DNA of 64,000 nucleotides, taken from contig OX326959.1 of the NCBI GenBank assembly GCA_946800325.1, positions 26,970,615 through 27,034,614 of the forward strand, written 5' to 3'. The notes beneath the pieces are model-generated. The model was not told the origin of the DNA. It saw nothing but the letters and a program-made list of their open reading frames with translations, and did no database searches. Each line of letters begins with the position of its first letter. Position 1 is the first letter of the stretch. This stretch comes from Luzula sylvatica. Lineage: Eukaryota > Streptophyta > Magnoliopsida > Poales > Juncaceae. Made by a program: the position numbers and the translations under genes. This document shows, piece by piece, positions 12,873-25,840 of the stretch.

Positions 12873-15461
12873 TTTTAACGAAACAGAGAGAGACAAAGAG
12901 AGAGAAAGACGAAGAAGAAGAGAGAGATGAGGGTTTAGAGTGATAGATGGAAATGGAAGAGGGAGAGTGATATAGGGAAGAGAGACGGGCTTGAGAGAGA
13001 GAAAGCAAGGCTGTCAGAATGGGGGCCTACATATAAAGAACGGGCTACAATACAACTACAATGGATAATTGTTACAAGTAAAGCATCCTTAATCATCATT
13101 AGTCTTCATCTTCTTCTGCGAACATGGTTCGAACATTTTTATTGTAGACCTAACATTTAAGTATTTATGAATATTTTGAGAAATAAATATATTTTGTCAT
13201 AAAGATGAACTTCCATTGTTTAATTTTCAATTATTGATAATAATGTTAATCATTAAACACATTTGGATGCAATGTTTTCAATGTAATTTGAGGAGAAAAA
13301 AATATGATGGGATTAAGGATTTTCATCATTGTAAAAATAATAAAATATACAAATTTGTACTTGAATTTGAAAAATAACATGTTCGGTATTTGACGAAAAA
13401 AATATTCATAAATTATTCATTACAAATATCCGTATTGCACCTCAAAAATTATGTTATCGAAAATAGTTATATTTAATTATTAAATTTTCAACACTAATAT
13501 ATCAAATTTTAATTATTATTTTTTTGAGGAAGAAATATTCCGCATGTCTTAAAATATGTGTTAGAATAAAATTTTAATATAAAATTTATTTTTGATTGAT
13601 AAAATCAAAATTATCAAAATCTACAAATAATATCTTGTATGAATGCAACACAAACTTAAATGTGAGTACAATTTTTTTTCAACACGGGAATACGTTTTTT
13701 TTTGGAAAAATTGATCCGGAACTAATCATATCAAGAAAAAAATGAAAAATTAAATTAAATTAAGGACATTAAATTTGCAAAAAAAGAAAAATCAGGATCG
13801 AACCGGTCTAGTTGAACCGGTTATGTTGAAAAATCTGTCCGGTTCAACTGATTTTTGTCCGATTTGATTTGAATGCATGTCCGGTCCTTATTCAATCGGT
13901 TATGTTAAAACCGGACCGGACCGGGTTTCGGTTGAATTCCGTTTTTTTTGTTTAACTGCAGATCCGGTCCGACCTTTAAACATTGTTGCGAAGTGTCATT
14001 GTATTCTAATAAATTGTTGTTATTGGTACGAAAACACCAAATTTCTTTCCTCCAAAACCTTAAAATTTCTTGTAGAAACCTCTAAAACCAAGAATGTCTT
14101 GGATACCCTCTCAGCATTTTGATATGATTGGAGCCAAATCGGTGCCCTAATTTCCGCTAATTAATGTTTTTTCTTGTTTTTTTTTATTTTAGAATGAAAC
14201 CCTAAAACGGCTAAACCAACTCTTAAATGCTATTATTTTAGTTCATATAGTCCAATACCTTGATTCCACTAACAAGTTGCATGGGCCATGCAGTTTAATC
14301 AGGCCCCATTCATTTTCATTCTTATTGTTATCGACACAGTCTAAATCTTAAATATTCGATTTTATTTCCCCAATATTCGTTTTTATTATAATTCGATCTG
14401 CTAACTTGAACAAATTAATTTATTATCATATTATTATGGAATAATAAAAGGGTTTGCAGATTCTTACAATCTTACTGGATGAGGAGTTGTTTGGTCCATC
14501 CAACATTAACATGTTGTATTAATAACTGTACAGAAAATTAGGTATGGTTTGTTAGGAGAATATTCACATTGATTTTTTTTTCTCCATTAATTAAGAACCA
14601 CAAATGGATGTATAAATAGTATAATATACCTATAAAAGAGTAGATTAATGATTGAACGAGACATGAAGAAATGGGAAAGCAAATCCTCTGATCGAGCTGT
14701 TTACGAGCTGGAAATATTCAAATTTTTGCATAGGGATCCAACTCACAACACAACATATATTCTCATGGAGAAAGTTCCAATGAATTAAAGAATGTTTGTT
14801 GGTATTATTTTCATGTGGTTAGTTAGTTTAGGTTTATTTATATGCATGATTATTGATTATATTTAACTTACCTTAATTATAATAGTAGCCTTTCAAGTAC
14901 AATCAATAAGTTAAAAAAAATAAAACTATTTGGTTGATGGAATTTTAGGATTGCAATGTGATTAATTAGCCATATTTCATTGTTCAAATTGTTCAAATTG
15001 GGTTGATTTTGAGTATGATTTAGGCCTGACAAATAATTTAGGGTTAAACTAATAACAGTTGTTAATTATGATTATGATAAGTATATAATGCCAGATATAT
15101 TAGCAGCTTTATGATGATAATATTAATAATCACATAATCTCATGCTAGACTGTCAACACTTCCACATGCAAGTTGGACTCTGAGTTCACAAATAACCAAT
15201 GCAAGCTTCTAAATATAGACTTTTTTTATATTTTCCACACACAGACATAACTTCATGTATACCCCTATAAACTATATAAAAATAATCCATACCCTTTTCT
15301 ATAGTATGTCAACTTGTCAAGGGAGTAACATAAATTTTCCAAATTTATAAGACTATACATGAAATTTTCCACATTTTGGAGACTTGCAAAGTTACAGTGA
15401 ATTGCACAAAAGAGAGAAGACAATGGTCCCTTGATTCAAGCCTTGGGCTCTGTGTTTCTTG

Positions 15462-15513
<52 letters not shown>

Positions 15514-15916
15514 GATGCTTCTCTATCTATTTTTTTCCCACCTTCGACTAGGTCAGTATAAAGTACAAAAAATTCATCCCAAGGGCAAGGAATGAAAGCA
15601 TCTAATTTTTCTAGAATTTGATGTTAAATAAACAAAAAAACCTAGTTTAAAAACCACCCAGATATATTTATTTATCATGTCAAAAAATAGTTTTTGCTTT
15701 TTGTGTAATGTGGGAGCATATATTAATTGTTATAATTATTTCAGAAATATTAGAAAAAATTAATTGAGTTATTAGGCCCAAAAGGCCCAGATGGTTAGGA
15801 GCCCCAACGGTTATTGAAATTTGAGATTTACAAATCTTGGATTGTAGAAAATCCGGGTTTTTCAATCCCGGTTAACATATATACGAAGCACTCGAGCCGA
15901 AATAAATGGCTTGTTA
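12873..15916. other. Divergent spacer between patellin (-) and MYND (+) genes
   Basis: Probably contains both promoters. Near 13795-13985 is a stretch of repeated and inverted AACCGG/GGACCGG motifs, probably an old MITE because the same block recurs at about 37040-37215. A long CT microsatellite lies at about 15469-15513. Copy B of this spacer is at about 35549-39680 and is interrupted by insertions. Confidence 0.45.
14648..14788 (+). CDS. Short ORF of 46 residues, unknown
   Basis: An ATG-started ORF (MIERDMKKWESKSSDRAV...) with charged, non-repetitive composition unlike the surrounding AT-rich translation. It lies between the patellin and MYND genes. In copy B most of it is deleted (near 37505), so it is not kept in both copies. 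It could be an exon relic or chance; I do not recognise it. Confidence 0.15.
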   Translation: MIERDMKKWESKSSDRAVYELEIFKFLHRDPTHNTTYILMEKVPMN

Positions 15917-17904
15917 ATGGCGGAGTGCGCGGCGAAGGGCGGTGTTGAGACGCCGTGTGCGCCTGGTCCGCCGTGTCGCCGCTGTGGTCTCTGCGGCGCC
16001 GTTTCTTACTGCTCCCCTTCTCACCAGGTCTCTCTCTTCTCTCCTTCCCTATTTTTTCAAATTAATCAAAGATTATTTTTTTCTAATTTTTACAATCTTA
16101 TTTACTTATTATGAAGAGGGAGCATTGGAAGTATCACAAGGATGAATGCTCGAGACTCGAAGAGCAAATGAGCCGAGTCAACGAATTAAACAATTTCCCT
16201 TTCACATTCTCAGATGAAATTTCACAACTGGTACGAATACTACAAACCATTCTCAGCCTCAAACACAAAAAAATTGCTACATTTCTAGAATATAAGTTTT
16301 CATTATTTTAGATGTAATTTAGGGAAATCGAGAGGATTCGAATTCCATGACTTGCAATTTTCTGCAATTGAATGGAATTCATCGAAAAGGGATGTGGAAG
16401 TACGAATGTGGTTGTGGGCCCGCAACGGCTTCTATCCATCCTGTCAGGTTTGTGATTTGTCCCCCTAGAAAAATAATTATTTGTAGAATTATCATATTTT
16501 AGAATTAAATTAATGAATTTTGTTTGATCAAATGACAAGTGATGAATATGATTGGTGTCTTCCAAGTTTACTCTGCCCATGCATCGGTAATTAAATAATT
16601 ATATTTCGTTTTACCATTTATCTTTATTTTATCACTATTTGGTATATACTATATGCATTAATTAATCAATTAATTAGTATTTATTAATTAGATCCAGGGA
16701 CCAATTTGCAAAATGCGTTGACAAGTTGGAAGGAATACTATGAATGGAGGGGCCTCCCTTTAAATTCACCGGTTGCATTATTATTACATTGGGTATGTTC
16801 CATTATTACTTTATTTTATTTCTTAATTGTCCACGAAAGTTTCTAAATTTTAATTTTTCAAAATTTCAAATCTAACTTGAGATTATTTGTTTTTGTATTA
16901 ATTACAGCCTCTCACAATATATCATTGCATCCAAAATTTCATTCCTGAAATTAGAAATGAATTGCGCATACATTATTTAGGTTGGATATATCATAATACA
17001 TTCAATATACTTTAATTATAAGCTCGTAATTTTCAAATTTTGAAGGACCAGAGAGAGAATTATACCAAATCCCAGTTTTTGGTGAATTAAGAGCTCTCTT
17101 TCCAGGCTTTAGAATTCACATAGATTTTGTGGGACCTGCAATTCCTCAATCTAGGTTTTCTACTTTTATATTTTATTTTATTTTATTTTTTTACATTTTT
17201 GTAACGATCTATTTTTTAACTTCTTTTGAAGAGATGGTGAGATGAGGACAATTTACGAATATGCCCATTGCATTGACGATAATTGCACTTGTAAAATTAC
17301 GAACATGCCCCTCAACAATTCTACAGTAGTACTGAAGTTTCACAAAGGATTGTACCATGAGAGGTACAAGTACAACGATATAATAAAGGTAAAACTTAAT
17401 TTTCGTTTAATAATTTAATATTTGTAAAAATCCGGGCTAAATTGCAAAAATGCAACAGGATTCAAAGCCAGATATAATATTCGCTCCTAATGCGGGTATA
17501 GCTGCATATTCTACTTGGATACCAACTTTGGTACGTTTTAGATATTATTGGTTTATATTATATTTACTATTTCTACTCCTAAAGAATCATAACAAAGTTT
17601 AGTGTGTGTCATAGGAATTAATAAAAGAGAAGGGTATTTTAGTAATTTTCACGGATTATTGTGAAGAAGCTGCTTATTTAGCATCAAGTTGTATAAGCTC
17701 TGTCGTAGGACGAAAATTATCTGTACCGGTAAATATAATTTTATATTTGGATATATTTTATATTTTCTTAATATATTGTGATTTACGAGTATTTTTTTTG
17801 TTATATAATAGATACATGTGAATCCATTCAGAGAGCCCATGAGTGTGGAAAATAGCGTGTTGAATTTACCATGCTACTCAAATTGCTTCCTTTTTGGGTT
17901 CTAG
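15917..17904 (+). CDS. MYND zinc-finger protein with MSS51/ZMYND15-type C-terminal domain
   Basis: Eleven small exons join in frame to about 371 residues: 15917-16027, 16117-16230, 16323-16447, 16540-16586, 16692-16792, 16908-16980, 17046-17154, 17232-17388, 17459-17530, 17615-17728, 17812-17904. The MYND finger fills residues 4-48; Cys23, Cys26, Cys32, His40, His44 and Cys48 fit the consensus, while His36 sits where the sixth ligand is usually Cys. The rest matches the MSS51 C-terminal type: WKEYYEWRGLPLNSPVALLLHW, IFAPNAGIAAYSTWIPTL, FTDYCEEAAYLA and a final VNPFREP...CYSNCFLFGF. Animal and yeast relatives act in transcription or mitochondrial translation; the plant role is unknown to me. 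An earlier ATG at 15906 meets a stop after two codons. A broken copy lies at 41085-49316. Confidence 0.87.
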
Positions 17905-17998
17905 AGAGAAAATTATATTTCGTTACAATATCATCTCAAAACAAAACTGTTTGCAATTATTTTATGATGTGAAAAGAGATTGCAGTTTTTTGCTTTCA

Positions 17999-18005
<7 letters not shown>

Positions 18006-18041
<36 letters not shown>
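18006..18041. repeat. TA microsatellite
   Basis: About 18 TA units just downstream of the MYND gene. Copy B has only a short irregular counterpart near 49850-49880. Confidence 0.9.
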
Positions 18042-18045
<4 letters not shown>

Positions 18046-18269
18046 GCTACCATATATTAATATACGAGATATAACACATGTTTAATAAAAGACGACGACA
18101 AATATTATATAATCGTTGTTTACAATAATTTATGCAATATCAATTGTGGAAATATTGAACCATACGACACATGTACTTACCGCACATAATTAATTGTACG
18201 TCACTAGTAAAAAAAAATTGTGATCCAAAAGACCAAAAAAAAATACATAATATTATATTTAATAGTGAA

Positions 18270-18556
18270 AATAATATTACATTTGTAGGAATAAGATTAA
18301 GAGGTCCGAATCAAATAAACCATTCAAATTTTGGGGAAAATATTTTAATAACGACGGATCAATCAGTAGGTACAAATTAAAACTTCTTTTTGATCCTGAA
18401 ACTCGCTCCGAATCTCTTGATTCCGATGACCCTAACAAAACTCGAGGATATCCCGCTTACTACAATTATAATCTCAATGGCTCTTACAAAACATCACAGG
18501 TTGAAAATTTTGTTGGTAAAATAAATGGTATGTCAATTGGCGTAAGTCTTAATCGA
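18270..18556 (+). pseudogene. Unrecognised protein-coding-like fragment present only in copy A
   Basis: From 18380 a frame reads KLLFDPETRSESLDSDDPN and continues with Tyr/Asn-rich residues to about 18556 without a stop. Its composition is far more protein-like than its neighbours. An upstream piece in another frame (GIRLRGPNQINHSNFGENI) suggests an intron or frameshift between them. The colinear part of copy B (about 49990-50215) has different, shorter sequence. I do not recognise the protein. It may be a captured exon pair. Confidence 0.3.
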
Positions 18557-18676
18557 AATGATTGCAAATAATCAGTTGGTACGCAAAAAACTACATGAGA
18601 AAAATATATCGGAAATGATTGCTAAGGAAGCAACATCGGAAACATACTGCTCAAATAAACGAGAAAAATTGCTAGC

Positions 18677-18745
18677 AAAATCACTTCTCATTTCATATAA
18701 TTTCCTCAAATATCTAAAATTGTCTTCTTACAAAAAATATTGTTG

Positions 18746-18777
<32 letters not shown>

Positions 18778-18967
18778 TGTGGAATTAACTGGAGAATCTA
18801 AAGCTCAAAGGAGTATTCGCTCAACATATGCAAGCAAATTAATTAGGTAGTTCACACAAAAAATGTTGTAAGCAATTCAAACGAATGTAGAATACTCCAA
18901 AATCACTTCTCATTTCTTATAATTTCCTCAAATATCTAAAATTGTCTTCTTACAAAAAATATTGTTG

Positions 18968-19005
<38 letters not shown>

Positions 19006-19195
19006 TGTGGAATTAACTGGAGAATCTAAAGCTCAAAGGAGTATTCGTTCAACATATGCAAGCAAATTAATTAGGTAGTTCACACAAAAAATGTTGTAAG
19101 CAATTCAAACGAATGTAGAATACTCCAAAATCACTTCTCATTTCTTATAATTTCCTCAAATATCTAAAATTGTCTTCTTACAAAAAATATTGTTG

Positions 19196-19239
<44 letters not shown>

Positions 19240-19400
19240 TGTGGAATTAACTGGAGAATCTAAAGCTCAAAGGAGTATTCGTTCAACATATGCAAGCAAA
19301 TTAATTAGGTAGTTCACACAAAAAATGTCATAAGCAATTCAAACGAATGTAGAATACTCCAAAATCACTTCTCATTTCTTATAATTTCCTCAAATATCTA
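18677..19400. repeat. Tandem repeat, units of 222, 228 and 234 bp plus a partial unit
   Basis: Units start at 18677, 18899 and 19127, with a partial unit at 19361. Each holds an ATT microsatellite in the same place, with 9, 11 and 13 uninterrupted ATT triplets in order; this alone explains the unit lengths. Copy B (50285-50560) has only one unit plus the terminal part, so amplification followed the segmental duplication or was lost in B. Confidence 0.9.
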
Positions 19401-20460
19401 AAGTATCGACTCGTTGCGAAAATTATTATTTGCGGAATTAACATGAGAACGTAACAGCTCATTAACCCAGAGTAAACAAGAGCTACTAACTGATTGCAAT
19501 TTATGACCGACGAGGCGACGGTTAAAGGAGTATTTATTTAACATATGTAAACAAATTAATTAAGTAGCTCACACACAAAATGTGCACTGATCGTACTAAT
19601 ATATTCGAAAGAATTCATGAATTTGTCTTGTAACCTCATGCAAAAAAATCTAATTTTTTCGTTTTGTTCCTTTTGAATTTGAGGAGATGGTTTTAAAAAA
19701 GGAAATATTTACTGTCCTGGTATTCACACCGAACGCACACGGTATATTCGATTTTAGAAATTATTAAAAAGGTATATTTGAATTTCGATTAGAAAATATT
19801 ATATTCTTATAATAATATACATACAAGTAATTTTTAAGTTAGGAATATTTATTTTCAATATTGCACAAAATATTTAATAAAATATAATATTTGTTATAAT
19901 TATTCGATATAATATTTTTATTGAACACTTTAGGGGTACCATATGGAGTGCAATATTTAAAAAAAAAATGGGTGTTCGGCCTATGAGAAACCGAACATGC
20001 AAATTTCTGTAATTTTTTTAAAAAGTTGTATAGAGATTTTTTTTTTAGTTTTGGTCCCAAAAAAGGTGTATAGTTTTGTAATTATCTTAAAAAAAAAAAA
20101 AAGTTCCTTGATTGAATTATTTTAAAGTTGATACTTAATTTCGATGATGCGAAATTCATTTTGGGATCAAAAAATCTCTAAAAATTAATAAGATTGTCAT
20201 GTTCAGGCCCAATTTCAGGCCCAGTTAAAAAGGTTATCATGTTCTTATATGGGGGTGTAAATTGTAAATTGTAATGTGCATTACTAAAAATATTTTAACA
20301 TGAACTGATAATTCACATAAAAAAAAAAAGTGGGAATACCTGTGTACACACATTGATACTTGAATCAACACACTTAATAAAAATTATCTAATTAAATAAA
20401 TACTTGAATCAACACACATTGATACTTGAATCAACACACTGATAATTCACACAAAATTAT
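19401..20460. repeat. Copy of a locally dispersed AT-rich repeat (R family)
   Basis: Non-coding. Landmarks are CACCGAACGCACACGGTA, then TTTAGGGGTACCATATGGAG, then a GGTGTTCGGC motif. The same order recurs at about 24180-24480, 29030-29250 (partial) and 50880-51150, and a diverged version lies near 36820-36890. It is the downstream part of the block shared by both duplication units. No coding capacity was seen. Confidence 0.7.
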
Positions 20461-20465
20461 CTATA

Positions 20466-23037
20466 CTAGGAAAATAGTTCGCGTTTCGCTGCGATTTTAG
20501 CATAGGTTTTGTAATGATATAGCTCAATGTGTATTATTATATTTATCTTTTTAAGATTTTCTGAACCATATCATAATTCTCTAAATAGACAAAAGTAATA
20601 AAAAGTTAAAATAATAGGCTTGAAAATAAAATATAATATTACTCTAAAAATAGATCAAAATAATAAAAGTTGATACTTAATAAATTAACTAATATTATTT
20701 TCATTCTTAGCATAATTACAAACCAACATACTCAACAAACACAAAATCAGAAAAAGTTAATATACCTTACAATTAATAAGCCCTTCTTACACGTTTACCT
20801 CTAAATTAATTTGAGGCCATTGTTATAAGGAGCACTTTGAGAACTTGAAGAATCATGCTACAAATATTGGAAATGTAAGAATATCAACAAGATATGTAAA
20901 AAAGAGGGTGCAAATTCATTTGTAGCGCTGAAAAACTTCAAAATAGCACGTAGATCCCTCCAAAATGAGAAATATCATAAACACCCCTAGGTACATGGCA
21001 TGTATACCGCTACTATACATAGGTAAAGCTTCGTATATTTTGTTTGCAACTTTTTTACAAATCAGGGTTTTCTTTTGCATTTTTTTGGCAATACAGGTTC
21101 TTTTTGCAATTTTAGAATAATCCAGTGTTATTTTGCAAATTTATAGAAATTGAAGTATCAAATCCAAGAACCTGTATAATATTTACTGGTAAAAGAAAAT
21201 CAATATTGTTAAATTATTAAAATGTACCTTCTTGCAAAATTGTCGGAAACATTCTCCTGAAAAATAATTGAATGAATAAAGCACTAAAATGTATAATTTG
21301 CATACCACTATGAGGCGCACAGTTGGAAGGAATTTGCGTTGCGAATCTCAACAACTGCAAAATAAACCAGGTAAAAAAAAAATCATTCAAAATTACTACT
21401 AAAATATAAATTTGCAAAAAGGTCCCTGCATTGTGCCTAAATTGCAAAGAAGTCCCTCTATTATTAATTAAATTGCAAAAAAGTAAAAAAAAAATATCTT
21501 TTGCGATCATCTAAATTTTCATCACCTAAATAGTAGGGGACTTTTTGCAGTTGGGGCATTTTGGTAAATTCTCAAAATAAAATTATCATATAAAATGCTT
21601 ACGTTTGAGGAATGCAAAATATAAATTGCAAGGAAGCAGGATCCAATATATTGCACCGAACAAAAATAATATTAATAAATTATTAACCTTACAAAATCAG
21701 AAATAAAATATATATTCTTATTAAGGCAGAGCCCATGGAGATACTATATTCTGATAAACAACAACATGGCCCACCTGATAAAAAATTTGGTACCAACCAA
21801 GAGTATCATAAAGTGGTACGGTAATATAAAAATACGAACCCAAGGCATTTTGCGATGAATAAAGCCAGAGCCAATGGCAGTACGGCATGTACTTGCTTCT
21901 CCGTAAGCCAACCATCTGTACAAATTTTAATTAGAAAAAATTAAAGATAAGGACTAATTTGTAATAAAAAGAAAACTTATGAAATTCATTGTATTAATAA
22001 GACGTTTCCTTTATAAGTGTCATATCCAATTCATTCCCCTTCGCATCCCATGAAACAACAAACAAAATTGATCCGAATTTTATTCTACTATGACCTGATA
22101 GCACCAAAATTGAACATATCAGAAGTATAAAAAATGTAGAAGCATAATTTATCTTCATACAATATCATATGGTTCCATAAGAAGAAAAAACTGGTTCGTC
22201 TCATGCATTCTGGTACAGAAGAAAACTAATGAAATGATAAGGATTTAGGGTTTTGGGTAGAACATGTACATTTGGTCAATGAATTGCCTTTGTCGATCAT
22301 TTATGTTGTGAACGGGGCACCGATAATCGTTCACAGCCTTGGTGAAACACCTCATCCAGATTTCTCGTTGATTCGAAACAAATTTGAGGCGAGAATATCC
22401 TGAACAAATAATGAGACATTATAACAAACACCTTGTATGCACTATCTTAGATACTAAAATAAGTTTACTCAAATGAATTGTCATGTTGAGGCATTACCAC
22501 AAACACCTTGTATGCAGCAGATTTCTTGTCGCCGCCAGGAAAAATGAGGTGGTTGCCGGAGACGCGTATCCAGTTCTGATTCTTGCACCAGATTTCTCGC
22601 CGCAGATTTCTTGTCGCCGCTGAGAAAAATGAGGTGGTCGAAGGAGACGCGTATCCAGTTCTGATTCTTGCACCAGATTTCTCGCCGCCTTCTCGCTGCT
22701 CTGAAGTCGCACGATTTTTGTCGCCTCATCGCTCCCGTCAAGTCGCTCGCAATGGAGGGGGTGCCGTCTGTAGTGGAAAGAGAAAAGAGAGAGGTTGTGC
22801 CGCCGCCTCCTCGGGTCTCTTCTAAATCCGATTCCACCCAAACCCTATTAAACTCTCACTTCCGTCGCATCTCGCTCTCAGACCCACCCCCACCCCCACG
22901 CCCCCTCTCTTTATAGCAAGAGTTCGTTTGCAGTAAAGAAATTTGAAGGAAAGGTAAATGTGATAATATTGTAACAACCAATGAACATCGAACAGTAAAA
23001 AACTACGTGGCTTCTTAGAGTTTTTGTCTCTTTAAAG
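20466..23037 (-). mobile_element. Helitron-like insertion of about 2.6 kb with unresolved minus-strand gene fragments
   Basis: The uninterrupted site survives at 27706-27722, where TTATCTATA runs straight into TTTTAACCAACACACTT. Here the two halves are separated by about 2.6 kb. Read on the minus strand, the left edge ends in CTAG followed by T, after a short CGC/GCG stem, as Helitron 3' ends do; the other end is unclear. Inside, minus-strand pieces look exonic: a Met-started GC-rich piece from 22837 (MESDLEETRGGGG), one near 22390-22270 (WMRCFTKAVNDYRCPVHN) and one at 21915-21720 with a hydrophobic segment. They do not join into one frame and I do not recognise the gene. A captured gene or a decayed native gene are both possible. 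Confidence 0.4.
22517..22688. repeat. 85-bp tandem duplication
   Basis: Two nearly identical 85-bp units (from 22517 and 22602) with GCAGATTTCTTGTCGCCGC at each start. 85 is not a multiple of three, so the duplication breaks any frame across it. Confidence 0.85.
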
Positions 23038-23044
23038 AGAGAAA

Positions 23045-25260
23045 TTTTTTAACCAACACACTTAATTAATTTTCTAATTAAATAAATACATAATTAAAAA
23101 TTAGTTTATATTAATTAAATTCATGAATTCAAATTGATTTTCATTTTATATTAATTAATTGTTTATTATATTGTATGAGAAATTTATCATGTTAATTAAA
23201 TATATTAATTAACACATTGAGAATATAGTGGTAAAATTTGGACTGTAGTTTAAATAATTGAATTTTTTATTTTATTTCTGTGATGCTCAAATCAGAGTAA
23301 TTAATCTAATTAACTCACCATATTTTTAAAACATGTGGTATCGGGTTTTAAAAATCAATTATAGATTAATTTTGGAATATTTTTGACAACCGAATTAATT
23401 TTTGAATATTTTTTCCATACAATATTACATGCGGAAATGTTCCTAATTTTATTCCAATATGTTATAAGATTAATTTTGGAATATTTTCGACAACCGAATT
23501 AATTTTCGAATATTTTTTCTATACAAGATTACCTGCGGAAATGTTCCTAATTTTATTCCAATATAAATTCGAAATACATTAGTCATCACTCTTTTTATAT
23601 AGTATATGATGAGTACAAAATAAAAGAGAATGTCTCAATATCAACATTAATACAATTAAAAAACAATAAATTTTTTACAACTTCATCTTCAATCTTTAAT
23701 TTCCAATTTACAATTGATATTCACACATTTATATAATTTATTCATAATAAAGAAAAGATAATGACTCTAATCAGAAACCCTAGATTGATTTTGCTGAAAC
23801 GAAATTCCCGGCCATTCCTTCACAGGCATATCCACGATTCACTCAATTAAAAAGGTTGACCACGCATGACGCACCAATCTTATTTCATTTCATATGATTT
23901 CCTCTAATGTCTAGAATGGACTCCTTACTAAAATTATTATTATTGTTGTTGTTGTTTGTGGGATTAACTTATGCAAAAAAATTGGAGTAGTATTTAGTTA
24001 GCATATGCAAACAAATAAATTAAGTAGATCACACACAAAATGTGCACTGGTCATAATAATATATTGGAAAGAATTCATGAATTTGTCATGTAACCTCGTG
24101 CAAGATATGTGATTTTCTTTTTATTCCTTTTGAATTTAGGAAATGATTTTAAAAAGGAAATATTTATTGTGCCGGTACTCACACCGAACGCACACGGTAC
24201 ATTTGTGTAATTTTAGACTTTAGAAATTATTAAAAAGATATATTTGAATTTCTATTATAAAATATTATATTCTTATAATAAGATACATAAAACTATTTTT
24301 GTAAGTCAGGAATATTTATTTTCAATGTTGCACACAATATTTAATAAAATATAATACTTACTATAATTATTTGATATAATTATTTGTACTTAACACTTTA
24401 GGGGTACCATATGGAGTGCAATTAAAAAAAAAGATTTGGGTGTTCGGCATACAAGAAGCGAACATGTATATTACTGTAATTTCTTAAACAAGTCGTAGTC
24501 TTCATTTTTTTTTTCTTTTTTTAGTTTTTGGTCCTAAAAATGTTGTATCGTTTAATAATTAATTATCTTAGGAAACTTGTATAGTTATAAAAATAAATCC
24601 ATGATTGAATTATTTCAATAAAGTTACTGCTTAAATTCTACGATACTAAATTCATTTTGGAATCAAAACATCTCTCAAAATTAATAAGATTGTTATATCG
24701 TAAGGACTGGATCTTCTACAATTATTTAGTATTTTGAATATTTAATTTCTGAACACAGGCTATTTTTAATTTAAATTCGACTCGTGCAAGTACGTAAATA
24801 TATAAAATATTAAAAGTATACATTAACACAAAAAGAATCATAAACATGGACAAAAATAATGTCTGAATTGTTTCATTCATGCTAATGATTCTTATGTTTA
24901 TATTAATATTTTATTATGTTCATGTGGATCAGTTCTATTTGAGTGTTTATGCTTATTTTATATTTTTTTATAGGGACAATTATTGGTATATCCCTACTAA
25001 ATATCTAAATTACATATTTTATATTATCAGTTCTTTTTCAGTTCTCTATTTCAGTTCTATTATCAGTTCTATTTCATATGCCCCCTTCTATCTGAACAAA
25101 AGTATCATTATGTTTAACAAAAATAAAAGCGGTATTATAAGTTATGAATTTTTGAAGAAGTGTTTTTAGGAACACTAGTCAAACCTGATAATAACAAATG
25201 AACAAAAATAAGTCAATTAATTTTAGAATGGTTAAAGGGATATTTAAAAAAAAAATCCAT
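23045..25260. repeat. Local repeat unit U1 (AT-rich, non-coding)
   Basis: Starts at TTAACCAACACACTTAATTA and is colinear with 27717-30110 (U2). Both contain the CGACAACCGAATTA/TTTTTCCATACAA segment, the CACTTCTCATTTCATATGAT block also seen in the 18677 array, and the R-family landmarks. No intact gene. At 23410-23560 a segment of about 70 bp is duplicated within U1. From 25261 to 25840 nothing further is recognised, apart from a short tandem repeat of TTCTACCAAAGTTTTAT-type sequence at 25310-25450. Confidence 0.7.
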
Positions 25261-25840
25261 TTTTTGGATATTGTAAACAATTCTTTTTTTTTCGAAACTC
25301 ACAAAAATTCTTCTACCAAAGTTTTATTTATAAAATGAATCATAAACGATTTTTATATTTTAAAATGAATCACGAAATTCTTCTACCAAAGTTTTATATT
25401 TTAAAATGAATCACGAAATTCTTCTACCAAAGTTTTATATTTTAAAATGAATCATGAACGATTTTTTTTAACTAAAATATTCTTCTATTTACAATCAACA
25501 TTGATATATATGCTTTATTAATAATCAATTTAATTAGTGAAGCACGAAATTCGAGGAGTATTATCGGTTTTATAAAACCAATTTTCAAAATAATTAATAG
25601 TTAATTAATACATAATGAATATTTTTTTGAATTAATAAATATGAATAATACCAACAAATTATTAATCACGTTTTTCTAAAATTATAATGTCAATTAAATT
25701 CGTTAATTTTGTTAATTATAATGTAGAGAATGTGTTGGAGGAAATTTTGGGAAAAGTTATTACTTCTAACTTTTGTAAGGCCCATGGGCTGAACTTGAAA
25801 ATAAAGTGCAATATTATTGTGCACCAGGATTTGACACAAA

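Noticed and set aside
12505..12930. Plus-strand ORF (Ser/Val-rich) opposite patellin exon 1, also at 34763-35323
   Set aside because: It is the antisense shadow of the repetitive acidic KTEE region; composition follows directly from the patellin codons.
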